DNA from: Dicyema japonicum
Lineage: Eukaryota; Dicyemida; Rhombozoa; Dicyemidae
NCBI GenBank assembly: GCA_011109175.1
Contig: RDEW01000029.1
Location: 755,472 to 819,471 of the forward strand
Direction: 5' to 3'
Length of the DNA stretch: 64,000 nucleotides
Below the pieces are notes generated by a model. It had not been told where the DNA came from. It saw only the letters and a program-made list of their open reading frames with translations, and ran no database searches. How positions within the stretch are numbered: the first letter of the stretch is position 1; each line of letters starts with the position of its first letter. Below, piece after piece: positions 45,416 to 56,560 of this stretch. Both the position numbers and the translations under genes were made by a program.

Positions 45416-46369
45416 CATATATAGCTGCTGTGGGTAGAAAATCATAAACTTTTACTGCTGTGAGTAGATTATCATAAACATTTAATATTTCCATTAATGA
45501 AAATCTTTGCAGCACATTTAATATAAATCATATGAATGTTCCACCATTACTCCAATTGGAATTGATGGACCTTCAATCATAATTTACCTCAGTTCTCAAG
45601 ATTGAAAATTTGATGAATTTTATAGTTTACATCCCAAATAAAAATATCCGAATATAAACACGTTTCAATTTCAGTAAAATAATTCACTAAAGAATAAATA
45701 TCGAAATAAATTGACAGATAGTCACCTAAGTCAGTTGTTGCGATTTACGTTCGGCCACACATGGTCGAGGCTAATAAATTACAAAATTTTCTATAGCAAA
45801 ATCAACTTAAATATACCCAATAAGTTACCTCTAATATTAAAAATTCTATAGAACCCAAAAATTGAGAGATCCAAATTAAAAGATAAACCACCAAATGTCA
45901 CAAAGCAATGGTAATCCTCGTGCTATAAAAATTTTGGTTACTTCTGTTTCAAGAATCTTGTCACCAACTTTTAAAATTTCTTAGTCGTTAGTCAACCTTC
46001 TTTTTTAAAACATGATTTTTTCATGGCAATGGAGGAAAGTGTTATTCTTCCTTGCAGTTGTAACTAACAAAATTCACAGATTAAAATATATCCACCAAAA
46101 ATAAAGTCAATAAACGAGTATCAGAAATTTTTTTATGCAGTTTTGGTTTGACGTCTTTAAAAAATTCATGTTTTTTTCTTAGTATAAATGCTCTCTTCAA
46201 TACTTTACTTTTGAAAGCCATCTCACATGTGAATGCAACAAAAGAAAAAAAAGTAACCACTTCCACGTTGCCGTAAGCACGTAAAATTCCTAGGGTTTCG
46301 CTCATGCCGAACACACACTTTATTTAGTAAAGATCAGTTATTATAACTGATGGTAGAAGGAGAAGAAAG
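45416..46369. other. No recognisable gene
   Basis: AT-rich, with one 77-residue minus-strand frame (46081-46314) that matches nothing known to me. Confidence 0.4.
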
Positions 46370-46590
46370 GAATGCTCTTCACTTTTTGTTTTCTTTTTAT
46401 TGTAAGTCCCTTTAGACTATCCATTTTTGCAGTGAATCTCCACTGATGATGGCGTCACTCGTCAAGTTCTTTATTGCATCGTAGATGCGTGGAACCTTGC
46501 ACTAGGTGAACAGCAGCGAGAATCGAACCCGTGACCTAAGCCACATAGCCTGATACCTAACCACTGTGCCACTCGACTAATACAACAAAA
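46370..46590 (-). mobile_element. SINE2 copy, truncated
   Basis: On the minus strand: GTGGCACAGTGGTTAGGTAT, GGTTCGATTCTCGCTGCTG, CACGCATCTACGATGCA and TTGACGAGTGACGCCATCAT, the tRNA-like head and core of SINE2. The LINE D-like tail is not present. Confidence 0.8.
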
Positions 46591-46904
46591 GAGTCTTAAA
46601 TTCATTTTCTTTGCATAACTCAGCAAATAGACGAGAATTGAGTGCTTTGATTTTAATATAGTTCATCGTCTTAATTATGACATTCATTACATTTTCAAAT
46701 CGTCAGGCATGGTTTTCATCATTAATGCATGACGGTAGATAATGCAATATATATCAATAGCATTTGAGGAAAGTTTGAAATCCGGCCATTGATGCCATGC
46801 ACTTCAAAAAATCTTCAAGTTTTTTCCAATATATCCCTGGCGGTTGTATTAGTGCTGAGAGTTTCACAACACAAGGATTCATTTTTTAGACGATACACTT
46901 TTGT

Positions 46905-47062
46905 AATTAAGACTGAGCACTTCCAGTTCCTCGTTCTGACCACGTATCTCCCACGTATGGTAAAAAGCCATGGGACAACTGGGGATATGGATACCTCCCA
47001 AAAAAGAACGAATGTTGGTCCTCATGGTGATATCGAGAGACTACCTTTCGTGACCATCTCGA
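46905..47062 (-). mobile_element. PRR element fragment, pre-RT piece
   Basis: The reverse complement of 749-900: it includes GAGGACCAACATTCGTTC and CCATATCCCCAGTTGTCC almost unchanged. It stops exactly at the N at 47063, so the missing part may lie in an assembly gap. Confidence 0.8.
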
Positions 47063-47242
47063 NTTTGTGCAGAATATCGCCTTAAATCGACAAGATCTAC
47101 GATGTATCGGTCCATAAGCAATGATAGGCGTAATTACAGGTTTAGTCGCAAGCATTCGTTTAGACTAACTTGTTAAAATTAATAATTAACCTGACAATAA
47201 ACGCATTTAGATACCACAGTAGCAACTTCACAACGGCAAATA

Positions 47243-47470
47243 TCAAACTTCAATGTATTTTAGCTTTAATTCAGCTTCCTCAATACAAAAGAATCGCAAC
47301 TCCCGACCATTTTTAGTAATGTAGGCTGCGGATTCCATGAAACTAAAACTTTCGGCGTATCGTTTGATTTTTGCCCTTTCCCTCCAGTCAATGAATTCAT
47401 CGAGTAGTCCGGATTCAGTGAAAATCTTAATTTTTTCAATTGTTTCACGTGTTAATTCCACTAGAACCAT
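47243..47470 (-). CDS. Small unrecognised protein (75 residues), paralogue at 53335-53450
   Basis: Starts MVLVELTRETIEKIKIF and ends EEAELKLKYIEV. The locus at 53335-53450 begins MLVVRLYKETLEKIKEM and, one frame over, ends ELELKLKCVE, so both ends of the frame are conserved between the two loci. The residues are mainly helical and charged. I do not recognise the family; it could be a small host gene family or part of an unidentified mobile element. Confidence 0.4.
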   Translation of the reverse strand: MVLVELTRETIEKIKIFTESGLLDEFIDWRERAKIKRYAESFSFMESAAYITKNGRELRFFCIEEAELKLKYIEV

Positions 47471-48570
47471 ATTTTATAATTAATAATTAAAATAAAACTA
47501 TATAATAAGTTTTCTGAAAAAATATTATTTTTGCATTTTAAGCATTGACCTCGCAGCCCGGAAAGAAAGTCAAGAAAGAAGTTGGTATGCGGAAAGAAAG
47601 TCAAGCGGACAAAAAGTCAAGTGGAAAAAAGGTCAAGGAAGCACGCAATTCTCCCGGTCTGATTTGGGGGAATCGGTTTACGCTCACCTGCGGATGTCGC
47701 TTTACTCACGTATTTGTTTTTCCGAAATATGTGTGCTTCCCTTGTTGACGTCGTTCTTCCCCTCTCTTTCGAACGGTGCTACGTTCTTCCCTTTCCTAAA
47801 GGGTAAATGTCTAGCATGGGACTGTGCATAAACCTACACTTTTTCCCAGTCCAATCTCGTTAACTTGGCTGGGGCTGCGTGACCTCATCCCTTCTTCTCT
47901 TTTCTTAATTATTTGATTAATAATTATAATAGTTAATATTTCTACGCAAATTCTTCTTTACTGTCACAAGTAATCGAATATAGCTTCACGTTAGTCAATT
48001 TAGTCTGGTCTTGTCGTAAAATGGATGTGTGAGGGTAGGATTTTGGGAGCTAATGGATTCCAAGTCTCCTTTACCGCTATTTTAGATAAAGGTTTTTTAG
48101 TTTTTAATAATTTTTTAATAAATTCTATATTAAAAGATATATGATTTTTAGCGCTAAAATTTGAGCAGCTTTCGAACATTACCATTTTTTGATTTAAAAT
48201 TCTTTATCAAATTAAAAAATCTTTAAAAATTAGTGTATTATCGACTAAATTTTCATTAATTTTTTGAAATGCGTCGTCAGATGTTAGGTTGTGCAACACA
48301 GGGTATTACATCTCGCAAATTATTTGAGGGGACATAATAAGGTCTTTCGATATTTCTTTGACTTTTGTTTCGAATTTACCATCATAAACCAAAAATATAA
48401 TCAGTCAATCTGCGACTGATCTAGTCGATGATGAATTTGCTCAAAAAAAAAAAATTGGTTATCACATGTTCTTGTTGTAACCAATGATAGACGAAAAGTT
48501 CTAAGAGAAATTAAATTCTCAATTTATTAACAAAACCAAATTGAAGTAGTTAATTTAGAACTATTAGCAA
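47471..48570. other. No recognisable gene
   Basis: The plus-strand frame 47545-47748 is Lys-rich and ends in a short Cys/Phe-rich piece; it matches nothing I know. The remainder is AT-rich. Confidence 0.35.
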
Positions 48571-48574
48571 AGTT

Positions 48575-48665
48575 ATCTCGCTCGTACCACCCTTTCCTGG
48601 ATGCGTTTGTTAATCGCTTCCAGTTCTCTCTGTTTTGCGATAGTCCCCTCAGGAGTTCAAATTCA
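48575..48665 (-). mobile_element. LINE D 3'-end fragment
   Basis: The minus strand encodes ELLRGLSQNRENWKRLTN, matching DELRSLAFDRGRWKN at the C-terminus of LINE D (60200-60240). Confidence 0.55.
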
Positions 48666-48669
48666 GAAA

Positions 48670-49110
48670 TGAATAATTTAAATTATATTATAAAAAAATA
48701 TTAATTTTATTATAGTTAATTTTATCTGGAAAACCAAAAGTAATAAGATAACCACGTTGCAACTCGTGGTTAGTTTTCTTGTTGTGCATTGTTTTATTTA
48801 TTTTTCAAATTTTATTCTATTATATTAATGGTTTGTATTTGTATTAAAATTGATTAAATATATTGTTGAATTACAGAATTTCGTATAATATTCGATATTC
48901 TGTAATCGAATTCGTGTTATTTTGACAATAATTTAATCTTTTTTCATCTCAACCATTAATCTTTTTCACTAATACTTTTTGGATTTTATACACGAACATT
49001 TTTTTTTACCTATTTTCATGTTTATTAAAATTGGTTTGTACGAGACGTGGAATGGGTCTTTCTTTTTCTATTTTAATTAATCCCTTTTATTTTAAAACTC
49101 TGAGAAATTT
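48670..49110. other. No recognisable gene
   Basis: Very AT-rich sequence with no open frame of note. Confidence 0.4.
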
Positions 49111-49112
49111 AA

Positions 49113-49514
49113 CTAAGAGGTCATGATGGCGTGAGCGTTCCCTCTGATCACTGCCATTTCAAGCCTCTGTCTCAGCCAAAGCCCTTCGCGGGGTTCATTA
49201 CTTTTCTTCGCAATTTTTTGTCCAATATTTGCAAGAAAAGTGTTAGTCATTGTTCCCATGACCCCCGAAGTCTCAATGGCGATCGGTACAAAAAAATAGT
49301 TCTTTATAAGGGATTCGTATTTCCTCATCTTTGCAATCTCGGCCTTGTCTGCAGCGTCTCCCGGCGAGTGTGCCGACGTCAGCACCCGCGTTCCAGAAAA
49401 GGTGTCCACGCATGTGGCGTCCCAAACGAGTTGGAGAAAAGTATGAACCGCTGCATACTCAAGGCAGTTATGAGCGATTTTCACGGCAGCTTTAAGAGAT
49501 CTCTGTCTATTCAA
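49113..49514 (-). mobile_element. PRR element C-terminal endonuclease fragment
   Basis: One open frame on the minus strand carries LVWDATCVDTFSGTRVL (catalytic Asp), AEIAKMRKYESL (catalytic Lys region), FVPIAIETSGVMG and LRQRLEMAVIRGNAHAIM to the natural end. It is the cleanest copy of this domain besides the one at 34-37 kb. The upstream part is missing. Confidence 0.85.
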
Positions 49515-49996
49515 TATTCAGATTATTAATTTCTAAAATATATACCTTGCTATATAATTGGAAACATGCTGTTCTCCAGATCCGATGGCAAAGACATCGT
49601 GAGTGACCGCGTGTGTTCTACTGCGGGACACAACGAATGTCTTTGCCATCTCCGAAATAACCTCCACGACAATTATTCTCTTAATGTTTTAAAATATTCA
49701 ATACGCAGTTTTTGTTCCTCGTGTGTTCTTGGGCGACCGAATTGTTAGTTGGGTTCATTCCTATCAATAGTGAACATCTAATACCTCAATGAGTCCCGTA
49801 TTGGAATTTGGGAGTAATTATAATTAATAAGCATCAAATAGTTATAATTTATTTTCAAATATAAAATTTAACAAATTTATTTCATTTTAACAAAAAAGTC
49901 ATCAATCTTGGTTTTTTTATTTGCTTTTCTCATCCTGCTTCCTATCACATCAAGACAGTTTAGGGCGTTTTCGTCAATTTCAGACCAATAACGGAT
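49515..49996. other. No recognisable gene
   Basis: Short frames only. Nothing recognised between PRR fragments. Confidence 0.4.
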
Positions 49997-50250
49997 CTTT
50001 ATAGACCAATAACGGATCATGTCCAGCTTCAATTTTTTGAATGATACTGTTTAGTTGAATATTCGTAAATTGAGATTTGAATGAATGAATTATTGGTCGT
50101 CAAATTTCACATTGGTGATGCGTCTTTATAGACTAATAACGGATCGTGTCCAGCTCCAATTTGTTGAATGATGCTGTTTAGTTTAATATTCGTAAATTGA
50201 GATTTTAATGAATGAATTATTGGTCGTCAAATTTCACATTGGTGATGCGT
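49997..50250. repeat. Tandem duplication of a 127-bp unit at the 3' side of a PRR fragment
   Basis: CTTTATAGACCAATAACGGA at 49997 recurs as CTTTATAGACTAATAACGGA at 50124, with few differences across 127 bp. Each unit ends in the sequence encoding the last residues of the PRR frame (minus-strand ITNVKFDDQ), so the duplication includes the truncated edge of that element. Confidence 0.9.
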
Positions 50251-51860
50251 TCAATGGTGGTCCGGAAGAGACAATCCATATCGTCGAGCTGTTGCATTTT
50301 CAGGTAGCAGGGTGCCCCCCGAAGAACGTAGTTCAGCTTCTGTGCTGACAAGGCGTTTCTTAGCAGGAAAAAGGAGGTATGTGCGTCCAGCATCTCCAGA
50401 CGTCTGAATGTTGTTTTTAGTTGATGTTCTGTTATTAGAGAGTTATTGATTCCAGCATCAGTAAGAGGGCATCCAAGTATTTCTAGTTGTTCTGATTTGG
50501 TTTCTGTAGCTTTAAGAATGACCACTCTGAACATATCAAGAATCAAGTCCCATTCAGGCTGCGGAAATCCAAAATTGATAACTTCACACTTATTGGTGTT
50601 TTGGGTTAGGCATAGGGATTCCAATTCNGATGGGTAGTATGTGAAGCATTCCTCAAGAATTGTGTCACGTCGTATCGAGTTGAAGGCATTTTTAATGTCA
50701 ATTTTGACGATTACAAAAGGAATGTTCTCGTTCTTTTCGGTGAATGTTCGGACAGCGTGAACTGCCGCTTCACAGCCCCCAGGTGTGCCGACCCCTACTT
50801 GGGCCGGTAGTAAATGTGTTGTCAACGTAGGCAGGATTGCTCTGCCTACAAGCTTCGAGGCCAACCGACGAAAGACCAGGCCAATAGTAATAGGGAGTAT
50901 TCTCCCTCCCTTCTTGTCGAATGCGATTAATTTGGCGGAAAACATTACGTGTCGAATTGTTTCTGGCAGTATCCCTGATAGCATCCTGTTCATTAGTCTG
51001 GTGATAGCCAGCACGAGCCGGACACCAGAGTTGCCCGTGTTATGAGCGGTAAGATCTTTGAGGTGACCCCGACGGAGCCCATCTAGTCCACCACTGCTGC
51101 TCGTGACGACAGAAATGATCCCATCTTTTATGTCCTCTTCAGAGACAAGTAAATTGGGTGAATGTCCTGGGCAAGGAGGGATCCGGTGGTCGTCCAGGAG
51201 ACTTGGGTGGCGCTCAACAAGTGATGCGTAGGACTGTTCAGACAACTCAATTATACGGTTTTGATCTGAAAGGATCCTCACTGCAGCACGGATTCCACCT
51301 TCCGAAAGTTTTCGATGGATCGCACTTCTTAATCTCTGAGTGTCCGAGATAGCCGATGTTGGTTTCTCATGGTTTTGGGATTTGTAGGTGGGCTTTTCTG
51401 AGTCTGTTAATAGGTTCCTTGAGAAGAATGTGTGGACATTCTCCTTTACTAATGACGTAAGTGATTTCTCTTCTTTCACCCTCTTATGGGGTGTGCATAG
51501 TGTGAATGGAGCGAAACAAAATAGTCGTAACCAATCCTCAGAGTCGTCCGAAAAAACTTCCCTTTCGATACACTCACACAGACAGTCCGCGACAGAAATA
51601 CGGGCAGCTTTGGGGATCCTGATCAGGAGTCTTCGTGTATGTGTCAGGTTTGAGATCATTTCAAGTATTTCCTGATGGTCAAGTGGGGCATGTTTAGAAG
51701 GGTAGCGTAGGGAAGAGTTTGTCGTATTATCTAAAAGGAGACATGCCCGACAGTGCCAATCGGAAATGACCGCCAGGGCTCTTTTAGTCATTCTGGCACA
51801 GGACATGTGGAAGCCACCCGAGCAGGCCGTGCAATGGATCATCCTCTTTCTTTTGTTCAT
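50217..51860 (-). mobile_element. PRR element: PHD-like finger and RT in one open frame, RT core missing at an N
   Basis: A 547-codon frame from ATG 51860. It holds the finger (CTACSGGFHMSCARM, W-HCRACL), the linker LLIRIPKAARISVADCL and EDWLRLFCFA, the pre-RT region (SGGLDGLRRGHLKDL), LPETIRHVMFSAKLIAFDKK and FVIVKIDIKNAFNSIRRD. After the N at 50628 come NTNKCEVINFGFPQPEW and the thumb-like region. The RT block with QQGDP and the Y-x-D-D box is absent exactly at the N. The frame is otherwise undamaged, so the loss may be an assembly gap. This is the best-preserved N-terminus of the family in the window. Confidence 0.85.
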
Positions 51861-51959
51861 CGTGTTGCATTTTTTGCAGTTGTAAATAAACCCGAAAGCG
51901 GAATTTAAATTTGTAAATTAAGTTGCCGATTATTGATATGTTTTTCATAGTAAGCTCTT

Positions 51960-52080
51960 TCTTTATTTTCAGATATTTGGAAGTTGAATCTTTCATGATT
52001 ATAATTTGTGAAAAAAGACGATATGAATCTATTTAATTGATAACAAAACTTGTCTTTGTGTAAATCAGCCTGGAGTAAAC
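51960..52080 (+). repeat. Dispersed repeat, partner at 12535-12660
   Basis: Shares GGAAGTTGAATCTTTCATGA, AAAGACGATATGAATC, AATTGATAACAAA and GTAAATCAG with the earlier copy. It lies just upstream (in the element's own sense) of the PRR copy. Confidence 0.65.
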
Positions 52081-52489
52081 ACAAGAATGTCATGTTTCCA
52101 CATGCGGACTTGAATCCATAGCGACAGAATTTGCAGTCGCCTCAATTTTTTTATTCTTCTTGGACAAATCACTATTACTCCAATACGGGACTCAGTGAGG
52201 TATTAGATGATCACTATTGATAGGAATAAAGCCTGCTCAACTTTCAATACCGTCGTCAGAAAATACACAAATTACAACAATTGCATCTAACACGTTAAGA
52301 GAATCATTGTCGTGGAAGTTATCTCGGAGATGGTAGAGACATTCCTTGTGTCCCAGCGTATACAGAGCGCGGTCACAAAAATGCCTGAAGAATCCTTCTA
52401 CTAGGGGGCGCACGAGAGAAGACAGCCAATCAGAGTTAAATGAGCGAAAGAAACCTGTTCAGTAACACGCGAGCGAATGGATGTAGAAT

Positions 52490-52655
52490 TACATACATAA
52501 GGGCACTTCCGCGTCTGCCATAAGCTAAGTGCCTAAGGTTTCGCTCGTGCCAACCACATAATTTTTTAAGAGCAAGAGAGAGAACAAGGAGTGGATCTCA
52601 GGATGGAATGTCGAGCTTCTCAGCCTTCAGCCGCACTACAATAAAAAGAAAATAT
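52490..52655. mobile_element. Rearranged SINE1 pieces in opposite orientation
   Basis: Bases about 52500-52590 are the reverse complement of the SINE1 end at 54610-54720 (CACGAGCGAAACCCTAGGCA-like). Bases about 52592-52655 match the SINE1 middle in forward orientation (GGATCTC.GGATG, GAGCTTCT, CAGCCGCACTACAATAAAAA). The two pieces meet head-on, which suggests an inversion or two insertions. Confidence 0.65.
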
Positions 52656-52699
52656 AACACAAGAGAATAACTAATGGATATAGAATTAATAAAAACAAA

Positions 52700-52850
52700 A
52701 AATAGCTTGAACCAGGGGCCAGAAGCGCTGGAAGACAGCGCCTGGTCGATAAAGACTGAGAGGGATTTAGCCACAGTGAGCCTGGCCGATTTTAGAATCC
52801 TGGCCGGAATGATGGATTCGCTTCGGAAAGCTGATATGAGTTTAAGAAAT
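52700..52850 (-). mobile_element. PRR element linker fragment
   Basis: The minus strand encodes IIPARILKSARLTVAKSL and SGPWFKLFF, matching the conserved linker (IPVKIPKSARPLAAEAL, DWIRLF). Only this short piece remains. Confidence 0.65.
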
Positions 52851-53005
52851 GCCAAAGGGGTGGGATGGCGCTCGGGAATTGAGAGTGAGGTAACTCGGGT
52901 AAATTAGGAACAAAGCAGCTCGGACACTTCCAGCATTAAATCATGGCCGAGCTGGCCCTAGAGAGCCCGGCGCAGGATAAATAAAAGTACAGGGGGCATG
53001 AGGAG

Positions 53006-53120
53006 CAGCTGAGTGGTCTAGTATTTGTTACTAGTCCCCCTTGTCCTGGGTTCGAGTACCAGGGGCTGCCCGTGCCGGAACTCCGCTTGGGAAATGGATT
53101 TTTGGCAGGAAAAACAAGTT
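53006..53120 (+). mobile_element. SINE1-related tRNA-like fragment
   Basis: The head reads GAGGAGCAGCTGAGTGGTCT and the B box GGTTCGAGTACC. The following GGCTGCCCGTGCCGGAACTC matches GGCTGCCTGTGCTGGAAGCTC of SINE1. No core or tail follows. Confidence 0.7.
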
Positions 53121-53334
53121 GTCATGTGAGAGAAAACTTAGTAGTTAAAAAAAATGATAATAAATTTATGTCACAGTCCGAATAAAATACACGCCGAATA
53201 ATTACATTCTTTAATTTTACTGAATTTACAAATTTACACAACAAAATGTTTAATTGTTATTAAAAATATGATTTCTAATTTAAAATTCATTAATTTTTAA
53301 TAAAAAATTATTTTTATTCTACGCACTTAAGCTT

Positions 53335-53450
53335 TAATTCGAGTTCATGTATCGTTCATGCCGCTCGATTGACGATGCATCAAAGTTAGGGTCCTTCATT
53401 TCTTTGATTTTTTCTAGTGTTTCCTTATATAGTCTCACTACAAGCATGTT
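53335..53450 (-). pseudogene. Shortened paralogue of the small gene at 47243-47470
   Basis: Starts MLVVRLYKETLEKIKEMKDP and stops after 37 codons. The neighbouring frame continues to ELELKLKCVE and a stop, which parallels the end of the other copy. A frameshift or small deletion separates the two parts. Confidence 0.4.
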
Positions 53451-54325
53451 TTCACGCTTTTTTAAGTAAAAAATAATAATGTGATTCTAGAAAATAAATA
53501 ATCAATTATTTATTCTGTCAGACTAATTTTTTTAATTTCTATTTTTTTCGTCCATTTGTTTTTATTCGGACTGGGACAATTTATAATATAATAAAAATTA
53601 ATTCAGACACATTTCTCAGTTGTGCGAAAGTTTTATTTATTGAATGAACTTATGGATTGATTGAAATTCGATTGTCATTCGAATTTATTAACTAATTTGA
53701 TTAATTTATAAGTTCATTAAATTCACAAAATCGAATACCGTATCACAAATCGATAAACCAAAAATTAATAAATCCAAAAATCAAAAATAACTATGGAATT
53801 AAATTACGAGGTTAGGAAGAAAAATTTTTTTTCCTCCCCTTGTATTTGACTCCACTTTTCGATATTGTCCACGCTAAATTTTTTAATATCATGTTACTTA
53901 CAGAAAGAGAATCCTTCTGTACCCGAACTTTTAGCTGCAGCAATCTCTAGGCATTCGTGCCCTAGATTGACTGCAGCTCGGAAGGAGCGTTTATTATTTT
54001 TAGGGTATCTAGAAAATAAAATAACTAATGTATACGTTTTTGCATGTCTTATCACATTTTGATGAAATCATGTCGATTTTCACCCACAACTGATGTTACC
54101 ACCACCTCACCAACTATTTCTAGCACAATTGCTTCCTAAAACTTAAATATATAATCATACACAAGGAGAAGAAAATTTATTCGAGTCTGATTTCAGAACC
54201 GAACAAATGGAGGATGTCGTTGGCCTGGATTCGCCCCTAAGAGTTTTTTAACTTACAATACCTTAATTTATTGCGAATGTGATTGCTAAAAGGGACACAC
54301 CCTGCGAATCCAGCCAACAGGCCAT
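53451..54325. other. No recognisable gene
   Basis: AT-rich; the 65-residue plus frame at 53865-54062 matches nothing known to me. Confidence 0.35.
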
Positions 54326-54328
54326 CTC

Positions 54329-54720
54329 CAGGCCAGGTAGCCGAACGGTTGAGCACCCCTAACCGGAAATCTCATGGTTCCGGGTTCGATTCCCAGAGGC
54401 TGCCTGTGCTGGAAGCTCCGATCGGGTTTGACGAGTAACGCCGTCATGGACATCTTATCATACACGGACTCCGCGTGGAATGGATCTCCGGATGAGATGT
54501 TGAGCTTCCTAACGTTTTAATCAGCCGCACTACAATAAAAAGAAAAACTTAAGACAAGAGAAATTAAAGGACCTCCTTATTCGGATTTAATTAGAATACT
54601 TAACTCTCTTGTTCTCCTTTCTCTTGCTCTTAAAAAATAATTGTGTGGCTTGCACGAGCGAAACCCTAGGCACTTAGGTGCTTATGGCAACGCGGTAGTG
54701 CCGTTTACATTTTTTTACAA
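54329..54720 (+). mobile_element. SINE1, fullest copy
   Basis: The head is like a serine/leucine tRNA: GTAGCCGAACGGTTGAGC (A box) and GGTTCCGGGTTCGATTCCC (B box). It is followed by TGCTGGAAGCTCCGATCGGG, the core GTTTGACGAGTAACGCCGTC shared with SINE2, GGATCTCCGGATGAGATG, GCCGCACTACAATAAAAAG and an extended end through GGCACTTAGGTGC. RNA polymerase III promoter boxes are intact. It probably depends on a LINE for movement. Confidence 0.85.
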
Positions 54721-54724
54721 ACAA

Positions 54725-55495
54725 TCTCCAATTTGTTTAATTTTGGAGACCTCGTCAAAGTCTATAAAATTAATTTAGAAATGAATACATTTTACGACTT
54801 TCTTGTTAATTCTTTTCGTTCTCCGGGAGTCGGCTACTAGCACGAATCCCCTCCTCGAACGAATGCAGACAATCGTTGTTCCTGATACGTTCATCTTATT
54901 ACAATGAAAATTGAAACTATTTTCGCTCTTTTTAAAAGTTTATTTGATTTTTTCAAAAAATTGTGATCATTTTCGACAAAAATGATATAGAATTTGGCAT
55001 TGTATTGGAAGATAAGCTTTTTGCTGGAAATGCTGGCAGACTTTTTAGCACATGGAGACATTTCATTGGATTGCAGAATTGTTACGTTCATGCTTATTAC
55101 ACACATAAATCTTTAATTGATAGCATACCTTTCGGGGCATTCTACGGAGTTTCAGAAAATAATCAAGTCTAGAAATGCATAAGGAAACCTCAGAAGAGGC
55201 AAAAAAAATAAAGAACCAGTAAATCCCTACACACGGAAATCTTTAGTAAAAGGCGAAAGATTTATACGCTTTGCATAGGAATCAGGGTACTCGTGATATT
55301 TCTATGTTTCCAATATAATGACTTTTTAAAGTAAAATTATAATATCTTAAAAATTGCTTTAATATCTTGTAGGCAACATTTTATAATTACATAATTTTCA
55401 GTGACATATTCTTTCTATTATATTAATATTAATAAAGTATTTATATTTAAATAATAATTTAAAGTAATTATATTTAAATAGTACCTATAAATACG
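54725..55495. other. No recognisable gene
   Basis: Short frames only, including 54963-55172 plus, without recognisable domain. Confidence 0.4.
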
Positions 55496-55499
55496 CCCG

Positions 55500-55993
55500 A
55501 CACAAGACAACCTGGGTAGGTTGTAGAAAAAACGAACAAGGAGAGGAACTAAAAATATATAATCAAATAGATTATATTTTGTGCAAGCAGTCCCAGAAGA
55601 GATTATTAGTCGACTCCCGTTCGTTCGGAGGAGCCCTGACAAACAGCGATCATAAGATCGTAGTCAGCAGATTAAATCTGAGAAGGCTTTACGGAATTTT
55701 GCATGCAACTCACGCACATGCTAGTAAAACGCAAAGGATTGGGGGTGAGGAACTAATAAATAACCCTGCACTCATCACGAAATACCAGCAGCGATTGGAT
55801 TATTATCTTTCCAACATTCCCATGGATGGCTTACCCCACATAGTGTGGAAAAGAACTTCAGAAGCTATAATAACGGCTGCCAAAGAAACTGTCGGGATTC
55901 ACGATACTACACTGAAGGGAAGGTATAAAGGACCATACAACTCAACCGTCAATGAATTGTCTACACGTCAACGAGATTTAAGACTCCAAATGG
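55500..55993 (+). mobile_element. LINE D fragment, end of endonuclease and linker
   Basis: Frame 55579-56031, preceded by YNQIDYILCKQ, reads LVDSRSFGGALTNSDHKIVV, the final endonuclease motif (SDH), and continues through a linker to STRQRDLRLQM. It ends abruptly at the N at 55994. Confidence 0.8.
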
Positions 55994-56217
55994 NATGTGG
56001 ATATTTTGGGGCAAGAAGCTTTGTCCAATAACATTAAGATTTTTCTTTTCTGACTAATCATTTTTTCATTAATTTTTTGTTAAGCCAGGATTTAAAAAAT
56101 GTCTCGTCATCCACGAATTTTTAGAAGAAGAGTATAAACCCAGTCACCTTTCTTCAAGAAAACTTTGGAAAGTATCTCATTTGATGGTTAAATTAAGCGA
56201 CGATTGAGTGTTTGTAA

Positions 56218-56560
56218 CTAAATCTCTTGGTTCCGGGTTCGATTCCCAGAGGCTGCCTGTGCTGGAAGCTCCGATCGGGTTTTACGAGTGACGCCGTCAT
56301 GGACATCTCATCATACACGGACTCCGCATGGAACGGATCTCCGGATGGGATGTTGAGCTTCCTAGTCTTCTTCAGCTACACGCAAACAAAAGAACAGTTA
56401 AAAAGACAAGAGAAAACTCTCCCACCTCGGATTAATTAGAATTAATAGTTACTTGTTCTCTTTTGCTCTTGTTCTTGTGTGGCTGGCACAAGTGGAGGCT
56501 CAGGTACATGCGTGCCTCTGTCTTCGCGGACGTGCCGCTATTATTATTATTAAGCGATGA
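56218..56560 (+). mobile_element. SINE1, 5' truncated
   Basis: Begins at the B box (GGTTCCGGGTTCGATTCCCA) and continues through the core (TTTACGAGTGACGCCGTCAT), GGATCTCCGGATGGGATG and the extended end, closing with TATTATTATTATTAAG. The A box half is missing. Confidence 0.85.
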
